Source: Pseudomonas koreensis (GTDB lineage: Bacteria; Pseudomonadota; Gammaproteobacteria; Pseudomonadales; Pseudomonadaceae). From it: a DNA stretch of 64,000 nt. This document shows positions 57,711 to 64,000 of the stretch, one piece after another (position 1 is the stretch's first letter; each line of letters begins with the position of its first letter). A program made the position numbers and the translations under genes. The notes beneath the pieces were generated by a model. That model worked only from the letters and a program-made list of their open reading frames with translations, did no database searches and was not told where the DNA came from. The stretch spans positions 1 through 64,000 of the forward strand of contig NZ_JAOEJU010000021.1 of assembly GCF_025447595.1 (NCBI RefSeq), given 5' to 3'.

Positions 57711-58021
57711 ACCACCTCCTGCCCATGAATACGGTTGGCCTGGGTTTCGATCAGCATGCCCTCGCGCACCACGGTCTGGCAGGCGCGGCGTTTGTGCCGG
57801 CCGTTGATTTTCACCAGGCAGCACTGGCACACGCCCATGCCGCAATAGGCACCGCTGACCTGGTTGTGGTCGTTGCGCGCGACCTGGCGCACCCCGAGGG
57901 ATTGAATGACGCTGAGCACGGTTTCGCCGATGGCGGCGGTGACCGGCTGGCCGTTGATGTGGACAGTCATATCCGCCTGCGCCAAAGGCTGGATATCGAA
58001 GGTTCTTTCTAGGCAGTGCAT
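57707..58021 (-). CDS. 2Fe-2S ferredoxin-like subunit (gamma type)
   Basis: A 104-residue plant-type 2Fe-2S protein with the cluster motif CGMGVCQCC (first three cysteines of the motif) and a fourth Cys in RRACQTVV about 17 residues on. HcnA and the gamma subunits of D-hydroxyproline and opine dehydrogenases have this layout. First gene of the operon. The start is uncertain: ATGs at 58033, 58021 and 57970 are in frame; 58021 keeps the FDIQP segment and has GGA upstream. Confidence 0.85.
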   Translation of the reverse strand: MHCLERTFDIQPLAQADMTVHINGQPVTAAIGETVLSVIQSLGVRQVARNDHNQVSGAYCGMGVCQCCLVKINGRHKRRACQTVVREGMLIETQANRIHGQEVV

Positions 58022-58283
58022 TGCAATGATCATCCGTGAAAAGTTCAGGTGAGGTTGAAACAGCTCCTTGCTGCACTACACCTCGCCGGCTCGTGGGGTT
58101 TATCGCTCTCTATCGGGCCGGCAGGTTGGTTCCGCTCGCGCAGCAAAGTGCGCGCAAGCAATGTAGTCGATCCAGCGGCAAGGGCCTGGAAATTTCACGG
58201 TAGGGGATATTGCGCCGACGAATATTGATCCAGGCCATGGAAATGACTGTACGGTTCTGCACCTTCGACGCTGCGCAAACAGC

Positions 58284-58316
58284 AAAAAGCCGCTTCAACC
58301 CGAAGGTGGAAGCGGC
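58284..58316 (-). terminator. rho-independent terminator (minus strand)
   Basis: On the minus strand GCCGCTTCCACC and GGTTGAAGCGGC pair with one mismatch around TTCG and are followed by TTTTT. It ends the two-gene unit at 58338-59366. Confidence 0.9.
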
Positions 58317-58337
58317 CAAGGCATGAGCCTCAAGGAA

Positions 58338-58412
58338 TCAGTGCACGAACAGGGCGATCAGGATGATGATCGGGATTGGAACGCCGAGGAAAAACAGCAG
58401 TAGTGAGCGCAT
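58338..58412 (-). CDS. 24-residue single-span membrane peptide
   Basis: The peptide MRSLLLFFLGVPIPIIILIALFVH is almost wholly hydrophobic, with a basic N-terminus and a Pro-X-Pro kink. An AAGGAG site ideally placed before the ATG begins in the 15-base gap after the stop of the larger membrane-protein gene. A terminator lies about 20 bases after its own stop. The strong ribosome site, coupling and terminator support translation. It may assemble with the upstream membrane protein. No family assigned. Confidence 0.7.
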   Translation of the reverse strand: MRSLLLFFLGVPIPIIILIALFVH

Positions 58413-58427
58413 GGTGGTTCTCCTTGA

Positions 58428-59366
58428 TTAACGGACTGGCGGCAGCGTGGTCGTGGTGTAGGTTTCGACTTCGACGTACTCGACCGCATCCCGGCGGCGA
58501 CCGCCGAAGGTGGCCGAGAGACTGGCGAAGAACGCACCGGCCAGCAGCGCGATGAACATCCACAGCGAGGTCCAGGCAGCGACTTTGGCGGCGGTGTCGG
58601 CGGTTTGTTGCGCTTTCACTTTGGCGTCGGCGATTGCCTTTTGTGTACGGGCGTAGATTTCATCGACCCGACGTTCGGCGTCGGCCTGGGTCAGGTTGGT
58701 ACGCTGGGCGACCAGTTGGGCGAGGTAGGTACGGTCTTCTGCGCTGAGCTGACCGTTGGCCAGGCTTTGGGCGAAGATTCGGGTCACGGTGCCACGGGCG
58801 GCGTCATCGCTGACGGCAGCAGGACGATCGTCGCGGAACAGGCTGTCGACGAAGTAGCCGTACTGATCACTGTCAGTGTTGGCCGCTGCGGTGCCGGCTG
58901 CTTGTGTCATGGCACTGGCCGCACCACCGGCAACACTCGCACCGGCCTGCACACCACCGCTGACAATGCTGCTGACCGAGCCGACCACCAGCGTCGCGGT
59001 GACCAGTGTCGCCACACACCAAGCGAGGAAGCCATGGGCTGTGTCGCGGAAGTACACCTCATCACCGTGCATGTTGGCCCATTTCACCCGCAGGCGACCG
59101 GCGATGTAGCCACCCAGTCCCGATGCGATGATTTGTGTGGCGGCCAGCCAGATGATCGTTGAAATGCCCAGGCTCTTGGCGCTGACGCCCTCCCCGGCCC
59201 ACGGTGAAACAGCGGAGAAGCCCAGACCGAAACCGAGCAGGACCAGAATCAACGACAGCGCCGCAGCTGCTGCGGCCCCAGCGAAGATCGCGCCCCAGGA
59301 CACCCCTGAGACGTTGCTCGACTCGCCTTCGAAGGCAGGATAAAACCCATCTGAGGATCTATTCAT
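58428..59366 (-). CDS. hypothetical inner-membrane protein
   Basis: A 312-residue protein with hydrophobic segments near residues 22-45, 60-85, 105-130 and 275-298. Between the third and fourth is a long polar region with helical, coiled-coil-like sequence (SQSLANGQLSAEDRTYLAQL, DAERRVDEIYARTQKAIADA). The Ala/Gly-rich WGAIFAGAAAAAALSLILVLLGFGLG start and an N-terminal SSDGFYPAFEGESSNVSGVS tail are distinctive. No enzymatic motif. The start at 59366 has GGGAGCAG upstream. Family unrecognised, but the gene is clearly real and paired with the 24-residue peptide gene. Confidence 0.82.
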   Translation of the reverse strand: MNRSSDGFYPAFEGESSNVSGVSWGAIFAGAAAAAALSLILVLLGFGLGFSAVSPWAGEGVSAKSLGISTIIWLAATQIIASGLGGYIAGRLRVKWANMHGDEVYFRDTAHGFLAWCVATLVTATLVVGSVSSIVSGGVQAGASVAGGAASAMTQAAGTAAANTDSDQYGYFVDSLFRDDRPAAVSDDAARGTVTRIFAQSLANGQLSAEDRTYLAQLVAQRTNLTQADAERRVDEIYARTQKAIADAKVKAQQTADTAAKVAAWTSLWMFIALLAGAFFASLSATFGGRRRDAVEYVEVETYTTTTLPPVR

Positions 59367-59559
59367 TGTTGTTCTGCTCCCGGCATGAAAAATGGTGTTA
59401 CAACTCGTCATCAGAGGAATTGCAGTGACCGTGCCAGTCGCCAACATTAAATAAATCGTTTGGATTCAATCAGTTAAAAAGTCTGAACTTCCCAGATCCA
59501 TGCAAATTGCAACAACAGGTCGATAACAGCGGGTTTTATGCATTGGCACAAAAGCCCGG

Positions 59560-59895
59560 TCATTTGCGTTTGTAGCTTTTCTTGCCACTCGGAGTCAGGC
59601 AATACACGCCGCCGCGCGGCCCGGTGCAGAACGAACCGGTGCCACAATCACAGCCGTCATTGCTTTGCAGAAATTGTTGCGGTCGCGCCTGTTCGCGGCT
59701 GCCGAACATGGCGGCACAGCTCTTCTTCGAGCCGCTGATGGAGCCGTCATTGCACAGGAACAGATCGCCGTCGCAGCGAGCGATGCCGCCCTTCTTCCCG
59801 GAACACGGGGTGTTGGCGGCCAGTGCCGAAGCGCTCAGCAGCGCCAGCAATATCCCGGCCATCGGCATCCAGCCACCACGAATCAATCGGCTCAC
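59560..59895 (-). CDS. secreted Cys-rich protein
   Basis: A 111-residue exported protein. A signal peptide of about 26 residues (LLALLSASALA) is followed by a mature region with eight cysteines, enough for four disulfides, and a strongly basic tail (KKSYKRK). The spacing (CSGKKGGIARCDGDLFLC, then CDCGTGSFC) suggests a compact knot-like fold. No family recognised. It is divergent from the two-component system genes, 163 bases apart. Confidence 0.75.
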   Translation of the reverse strand: MSRLIRGGWMPMAGILLALLSASALAANTPCSGKKGGIARCDGDLFLCNDGSISGSKKSCAAMFGSREQARPQQFLQSNDGCDCGTGSFCTGPRGGVYCLTPSGKKSYKRK

Positions 59896-60058
59896 GGCAT
59901 CACTCCTTGAAAAACGTGGCCAGATGATATCAACGTTTCACAAAATAATTCGGCGACTGCGACCAATGACGGCTAAAACATGAAAGTTAATTTAAAGCGT
60001 CACCGCAAAATCTTGGCAAAATGCTGCCATTCCGTTTCAACCGATCAGCAGGCCCACC

Positions 60059-60742
60059 ATGACTCGCATCCTGACCATCGAAGACGACGCCGTGACTGCC
60101 CGTGAAATCGTCGCCGAACTGAGCAGCCACGGCCTCGACGTGGATTGGGTCGACAACGGCCGCGAAGGCCTGAACCGCGCCGTCAGCGGCAATTACGACC
60201 TGATCACACTCGACCGCATGTTGCCGGAGCTTGATGGCCTGGCCATCGTCACCACCCTGCGCACCATGGGCGTGGCGACGCCGATCCTGATGATCAGCGC
60301 CCTCTCCGACGTCGACGAGCGCGTGCGCGGCTTGCGCGCCGGCGGCGATGACTACCTGACCAAACCGTTCGCCACCGACGAAATGGCCGCCCGGGTCGAA
60401 GTGTTGCTGCGTCGGCAGAACAGCAACGGCGCCCAGCCGACCACGTTGCAGGTGGCGGATCTGCAACTCGACCTGATCAGCCATGAAGCCCGTCGCGCCG
60501 AGCAGGTGCTGACGCTGTTGCCGACCGAATACAAGTTACTGGAATTTCTGATGCGCAACAGCGGCCAGATCCTGTCGCGGATGATGATTTTCGAAGAGGT
60601 CTGGGGCTATCACTTCGACCCCGGCACCAACCTGATCGACGTGCACATCGGCCGCCTGCGCAAGAAGATCGACCCGCCGGGCAATGTCCCGCTGATCCGC
60701 ACGGTGCGAGGCTCGGGTTATGTCATTGCCGAACCCGTCTGA
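60059..60742 (+). CDS. OmpR-family response regulator
   Basis: A 227-residue regulator. The receiver domain has Asp9, Asp10 and the phosphoacceptor Asp52 (LITLDRMLPELDG) with Lys in YLTKPF (about 101). The C-terminal winged helix (about 130-225) ends with RTVRGSGYVIAEPV. The first gene of a two-component operon; its end overlaps the kinase gene by 23 bases. Target genes unknown; the divergent Cys-rich secreted protein gene is a candidate. Confidence 0.92.
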   Translation: MTRILTIEDDAVTAREIVAELSSHGLDVDWVDNGREGLNRAVSGNYDLITLDRMLPELDGLAIVTTLRTMGVATPILMISALSDVDERVRGLRAGGDDYLTKPFATDEMAARVEVLLRRQNSNGAQPTTLQVADLQLDLISHEARRAEQVLTLLPTEYKLLEFLMRNSGQILSRMMIFEEVWGYHFDPGTNLIDVHIGRLRKKIDPPGNVPLIRTVRGSGYVIAEPV

Positions 60743-62114
60743 CGGTTGGCGTTCTTCCAGCAGTCGACTGCTGGCGCTGTACAGTTCGTTGTTCGTGGCC
60801 TGGAGTGCGATCCTCATGGGGGTCATGTACTTCGAGGTGTCCGGCTATCTCGATAATCTGGCCAAGCACTCGCTGATGCAACGTCAGCATCTGTTTTCGC
60901 ACTTTCGCGGCGATCAGCTGGAAGACGCGCTCGCCGCCAGCATGACCTTCGACATTCGCGGCATTGACGCCTACGGCCTGTTCGACGCCCAGCACCGTTA
61001 CCTCGGCGGCGCGTTGCAGAAAATCCCCGAAGGCCTGCCGCTGGACGGCAAGATCCACATGCTCAGCGAATGCGCCGACTCCGACGACCCGACCTTGCCC
61101 AACGACAGCTGCGACGCGGTAGCCACCCCGACCCGCGACGGCCGCTGGCTGGTGTTGTTGCGCGACAACGGCTCGTTGTTCGCGGTGACCAAGATCATTC
61201 TGCATGCCTTGCTCTGGGGCGTTTCGCTGACGATTGTGCCGGGAATCATCGGCTGGCATTTGCTGCGTCGTCGGCCGCTGCGGCGGATCCGGGCGATCCA
61301 GGCCAGCGCCCAGTCGATTGTCGCCGGCGACCTGACTCACCGTTTGCCGCTGTCCAATCGCCGCGATGAGCTGGACATGCTCGCCGCCATCGTCAACGCC
61401 ATGCTTGATCGCATCGAGCGCTTGATGAACGAAGTCAAAGGCGTGTGCGACAACATCGCCCATGACCTGCGCACACCGCTGACCCGTTTGCGCGCGCAGC
61501 TGTATCGCATGCAGCAACAGGCCGGCGAAGGCTCGCCGGAAGCGGCGCAACTGGATCTGGTGCTGGCCGAGGCCGATACGTTGATGGCGCGGTTTCGCGG
61601 GTTGCTGAGGATTTCCGAGCTGGAAGATCGTCAGCGGCGCTCGGGGTTTGTCGAGCTCGATCCGGTGTTGCTGCTGCAGGAACTGCACGAGTTTTATCTG
61701 CCGCTGGCCGAGGAAGATGAACTGCGCTTCGAGCTGAAACTGCCGGAAACCCTGCCACTGCTCAATGGTGACCGGGCGCTGTTGTTTGAAGCGCTGGCAA
61801 ACCTGTTGAGCAATTCGATCAAGTTCACACCCGCCGGGGGGATAGTGATTTTGCGTGGCGTGAATGATGCGGGACACACCCGGATTGAAGTACACGATTC
61901 CGGTCCCGGCATTCCGGAGTCCGAACGGGAAGCGGTGTTCCAGCGTTTCTACCGCGCCGAGGGCGGGCAACCGCAGAATGGCTTTGGTCTGGGACTGTCG
62001 ATCGTCGCGGCGATCGTCAACCTGCATGGGTTCAGTCTTGAGGTGGGGCGCAGCGATCTGGGCGGGGCGAAGCTGGTGCTGGATTGTCGGCAGAGCCTGA
62101 TTTCACAGTCCTGA
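60720..62114 (+). CDS. membrane sensor histidine kinase
   Basis: A 464-residue kinase. Two membrane helices (about 17-38 and 158-180) enclose a periplasmic domain of about 120 residues containing a Cys pair (LSECADSDDPTLPNDSCDA). A HAMP domain (about 182-235) follows, then HisKA with the phosphorylated His in NIAHDLRTPLTRL (about 250) and a HATPase_c domain (NLLSNSIKF, DSGPGI, GFGLGLSIV). It pairs with the response regulator at 60059. The signal is unknown. Confidence 0.92.
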   Translation: MSLPNPSDGWRSSSSRLLALYSSLFVAWSAILMGVMYFEVSGYLDNLAKHSLMQRQHLFSHFRGDQLEDALAASMTFDIRGIDAYGLFDAQHRYLGGALQKIPEGLPLDGKIHMLSECADSDDPTLPNDSCDAVATPTRDGRWLVLLRDNGSLFAVTKIILHALLWGVSLTIVPGIIGWHLLRRRPLRRIRAIQASAQSIVAGDLTHRLPLSNRRDELDMLAAIVNAMLDRIERLMNEVKGVCDNIAHDLRTPLTRLRAQLYRMQQQAGEGSPEAAQLDLVLAEADTLMARFRGLLRISELEDRQRRSGFVELDPVLLLQELHEFYLPLAEEDELRFELKLPETLPLLNGDRALLFEALANLLSNSIKFTPAGGIVILRGVNDAGHTRIEVHDSGPGIPESEREAVFQRFYRAEGGQPQNGFGLGLSIVAAIVNLHGFSLEVGRSDLGGAKLVLDCRQSLISQS

Positions 62115-62130
62115 CCTTCATGTGTTCCCC

Positions 62131-62221
62131 ATGTGGGGGCCAGCCTGCTGGCGATGACGGTGTGTCAGTCAAAAAATAGTTGAATGATGGACCGTCATCG
62201 CTAGCAGGCTAGCTCCCACAA
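62131..62221. repeat. REP inverted pair, GGCCAGCCTGCTGGCG variant
   Basis: Left copy GTGGGGGCCAGCCTGCTGGCGATG, right copy inverted with a GCTAGCAGGCTAGC core. The two are different variants. Between the convergent kinase and SRPBCC genes. Confidence 0.8.
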
Positions 62222-62238
62222 GGGGGACTTGCAGAGAC

Positions 62239-62649
62239 TCAGGCGGGGTAGTTGGCGCGCAGCGCTTCGAGGCCGCCCTGATAGATGCCGCTGAACAACG
62301 CCACCACTTCCTCATCGCTCACACCCTTGGCCGTGAAGCGTCCCGACCACGTCACCTTCGCGCCCTGCCCCTGGGCTTCCACACGAATTGTCGCCAGATA
62401 ATCGGTGGCCGGAAACGGTGCCTCCACGATCGAATAGCTGTAGGTTTTGCCCGCGTTATCGAACGTTTCCAGACGCTCGACCACCACTGCGCCGTCAGCG
62501 GTTTGCAACGTGCGCACGCGCCCGCCTTCGCTCAGCTCGCTGTTGGGAATGAACGGCAGCCAGTCCGGCAAGGTGTTGAAGCCGCCAATCAATTGCCAGA
62601 CCTGATCGGCCGAAGCCGGGATGTCGATCGTTGCTGATGCTGTTGCCAT
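62239..62649 (-). CDS. SRPBCC-family (polyketide cyclase-like) protein
   Basis: A 136-residue START/Bet v1-fold protein with the family beginning ATIDIPASADQVWQLIGGFN and the FTAKGVSDEEVVALFSGIYQGGLEAL terminal helix. Such proteins bind hydrophobic ligands; no catalytic residue can be named. The start at 62649 opens the typical first strand. It lies 25 bases after the SDR gene and is probably the last gene of an AKR-SDR-SRPBCC unit. Confidence 0.82.
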   Translation of the reverse strand: MATASATIDIPASADQVWQLIGGFNTLPDWLPFIPNSELSEGGRVRTLQTADGAVVVERLETFDNAGKTYSYSIVEAPFPATDYLATIRVEAQGQGAKVTWSGRFTAKGVSDEEVVALFSGIYQGGLEALRANYPA

Positions 62650-62674
62650 AAATAAAAAGTCTCTCTCAATGAAT

Positions 62675-63472
62675 TCAGATAGCCAGGCTGTCGACCACGC
62701 CGCCGTCGACCCGCAAGGCGGCACCGGTGGTGGCCGAGGACAGCGGTGAAGCGATGTAGGTGACCAGGTGCGCGACCTCTTCGACATCCGCCACGCGCTG
62801 GATGATCGAGCTCGGACGGGCCCGGCGCACAAACGCGTCAGCCTCGTCCCGCAGGCTGCGGCCAGATTCGGCGGCGGCATCCTTGAGCATTTCCTCGACA
62901 CCGTCGGTGAAGGTCGGCCCCGGCAGGATCGCGTTGACCGTAACCCCTGTGCCCGCCAGGCGTTTGGCCAGGCCATGGGACACCGCGAGGTTGGCGCTTT
63001 TGGTCACGCCGTAGTTGATCATGTCGGCCGGGGTCGCCACGCCGGATTCCGAAGACAGGAAGATCACCCGGCCCCAGCCCTGCTCGACCATCGCCGGTAC
63101 GTAGTGCCGCGACAGGCGCACGCCGGAGATCACGTTGATTTCATAAAAGCGCGTCCACTCATCGTCCGGCGCATCGAAGAAATCCACGGCGTTGTAGATG
63201 CCGAGGTTGTTCACCAGGATGTCGGCCTTCGGCTCGGCGGCGAACAGTTTCTGCGCGCCTTCGGCCGTGCCCAGATCCGCCGTCAGTCCGCGCAGTTGCG
63301 CGCCCGGCACCTTCTCGCGAATGCTCGCCAGCGCCTGTTCGACCTTGGCCGCGTCGCGACCGATTACCACCACCGTGGCGCCCGCCTCGGCCAGCGACTG
63401 GCTGATGCCCAAACCGATGCCCGCCGTGCTGCCGCTGACAATCGCCAGTTTTCCGCTCAGATCGATCTTCAT
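62675..63472 (-). CDS. SDR-family oxidoreductase
   Basis: A 265-residue classical SDR. It has the GSTAGIGLGI nucleotide loop (residues about 14-23), NNLGIYN, a catalytic Ser in FLSSESGV and YGVTKSAN (Tyr-XXX-Lys, about 154-161), and a C-terminal LRVDGGVVDSLAI. The second-strand Gly-Arg-Asp pattern is compatible with NADP. Its start overlaps the aldo-keto reductase stop by 4 bases. Substrate unknown. Confidence 0.87.
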   Translation of the reverse strand: MKIDLSGKLAIVSGSTAGIGLGISQSLAEAGATVVVIGRDAAKVEQALASIREKVPGAQLRGLTADLGTAEGAQKLFAAEPKADILVNNLGIYNAVDFFDAPDDEWTRFYEINVISGVRLSRHYVPAMVEQGWGRVIFLSSESGVATPADMINYGVTKSANLAVSHGLAKRLAGTGVTVNAILPGPTFTDGVEEMLKDAAAESGRSLRDEADAFVRRARPSSIIQRVADVEEVAHLVTYIASPLSSATTGAALRVDGGVVDSLAI

Positions 63473-64000
63473 GCTTTCACCTCGTCAATGGGTAATGGTG
63501 CACGTTCGGACACCAGTTTCGCTTCACGCATGGCCTGCCAGAAACCGGCCGGAATGACCGCCGACAGCGCCGCTACATCTTCAGCGATGCGCCCCGGTTT
63601 GCTCGCGCCGGGAATCACTGCCGCCACGGCCGGATTGGCCAGCGAGAATTGTAGTGCAGCCGCTTTGACATCGACGCCGTGGGCAGCGGCGATGCGTTTG
63701 ATCTGCTCGACCTTGGCAATGATTTCAGGGCTGGCCTTCTGGTATTCGAAGTGCGCGCCGCCGGCCAGGATCCCCGAGCTGTAGGGGCCGCCGACCACGA
63801 TTTCAACGTTCTGCGCCAGTGCCGAATCCATCAAACGCTGCAGTGCGCGGTCGTGATCGAGCAAGGTGTAGCGGCCGGCCAACAGGAAGCCGTCAGGCTG
63901 CGCCTCGGTCAGGTCCAGCGTCAACTCGCACGGTTCGACCTTGTTCACGCCCAGGCCCCAGCCCTTGATCACGCCTTCTTCACGCAGGCGGGTCAGGACT
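63469..64000 (-). CDS. aldo/keto reductase (truncated by window edge)
   Basis: The C-terminal 177 residues of an AKR. The visible portion includes IKGWGLGVN, the FLLAGRYTLLDH segment typical of L-fucose/D-threo-aldose dehydrogenase-like AKRs, and the cofactor-binding VIPGASKPGRIAEDV. The N-terminal half with the catalytic Asp-Tyr-Lys-His lies beyond base 64000. It is co-translated with the SDR downstream. Confidence 0.85.
   Translation of the reverse strand, partial: VLTRLREEGVIKGWGLGVNKVEPCELTLDLTEAQPDGFLLAGRYTLLDHDRALQRLMDSALAQNVEIVVGGPYSSGILAGGAHFEYQKASPEIIAKVEQIKRIAAAHGVDVKAAALQFSLANPAVAAVIPGASKPGRIAEDVAALSAVIPAGFWQAMREAKLVSERAPLPIDEVKA

Noticed and set aside
1..64000. CRISPR array.
   Set aside because: The recurring GTGGGAGC units are REP palindromes in inverted pairs scattered between genes, not evenly spaced direct repeats with spacers, and no cas gene is present.
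1..64000. tRNA or rRNA genes.
   Set aside because: No cloverleaf-compatible sequence with a TTCRA-type arm or rRNA-like stretch was recognised by eye on either strand; a tRNA scan would settle it.

Overview
The window looks like chromosomal DNA of a Pseudomonas from the fluorescens group. It is GC-rich and densely coded. It has an intact bkdR-bkdA1-bkdA2-bkdB-lpdV cluster of the Pseudomonas type. It also carries a dozen copies of the short GTGGGAGCGAGC-type REP palindrome, mostly as inverted pairs between genes, which is a hallmark of this group. I see no tRNA, rRNA, CRISPR array, insertion sequence or prophage.

Layout. (1) 110-4602: COG0523 metallochaperone-type GTPase, NCS2 purine/pyrimidine permease, 8-oxoguanine deaminase and a small unknown gene. 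(2) 4706-13253: reductive pyrimidine degradation, with N-carbamoyl-beta-alanine amidohydrolase, NCS1 permease, dihydropyrimidinase, PreT/PreA dihydropyrimidine dehydrogenase and a RutR-like TetR regulator. (3) 13401-15106: GNAT acetyltransferase and CopC/CopD. (4) 15229-18023: EmrAB-like efflux pair. (5) 18260-22952: uronate oxidation, with uronate dehydrogenase, lactonase and a TRAP transporter. (6) 23016-26410: sulfide detoxification, with TauE/SafE exporter, type II sulfide:quinone oxidoreductase, BigR/SqrR-like ArsR sensor and a divergent persulfide dioxygenase, then a tyrosinase. (7) 27412-34217: branched-chain 2-oxoacid dehydrogenase with BkdR, then ilvE. (8) 34270-36326: a two-gene radical-SAM/partner module behind a LexA (SOS) box. 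(9) 36589-40474: SDR, long ArsR regulator, small P450, and the dmeR-dmeF Co/Ni efflux pair. (10) 40655-44226: accessory DNA, with a HigBA-like toxin-antitoxin pair, a DUF6124-type gene behind a strongly structured 5' leader, a decayed S-type pyocin gene and orphan small genes. (11) 44269-49683: FKBP isomerase, diguanylate cyclase, small secreted proteins, and LemA with two tandem M48 proteases. (12) 49827-52804: MFS carboxylate carrier, solute-binding protein and LysR regulator. (13) 53108-58021: KefB-like antiporter and a three-subunit FAD/2Fe-2S amine dehydrogenase. (14) 58338-64000: membrane protein with a 24-residue companion, Cys-rich secreted protein, two-component system, SRPBCC protein, SDR and a truncated aldo-keto reductase.

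How it works together: most of the window is peripheral catabolism (pyrimidines and purines, uronates, branched-chain amino acids, D-amino acids or opines, tricarboxylates), each set beside its transporter and usually its regulator. Stress modules for copper, cobalt/nickel, sulfide, DNA damage and K+/H+ sit between them. The least explained parts are the SOS-linked radical-SAM pair, the RNA leader before the DUF6124 gene, the pyocin remnant and its orphan neighbour, and the tandem-hexamer operator in the 620-base gap before the dihydropyrimidinase gene.
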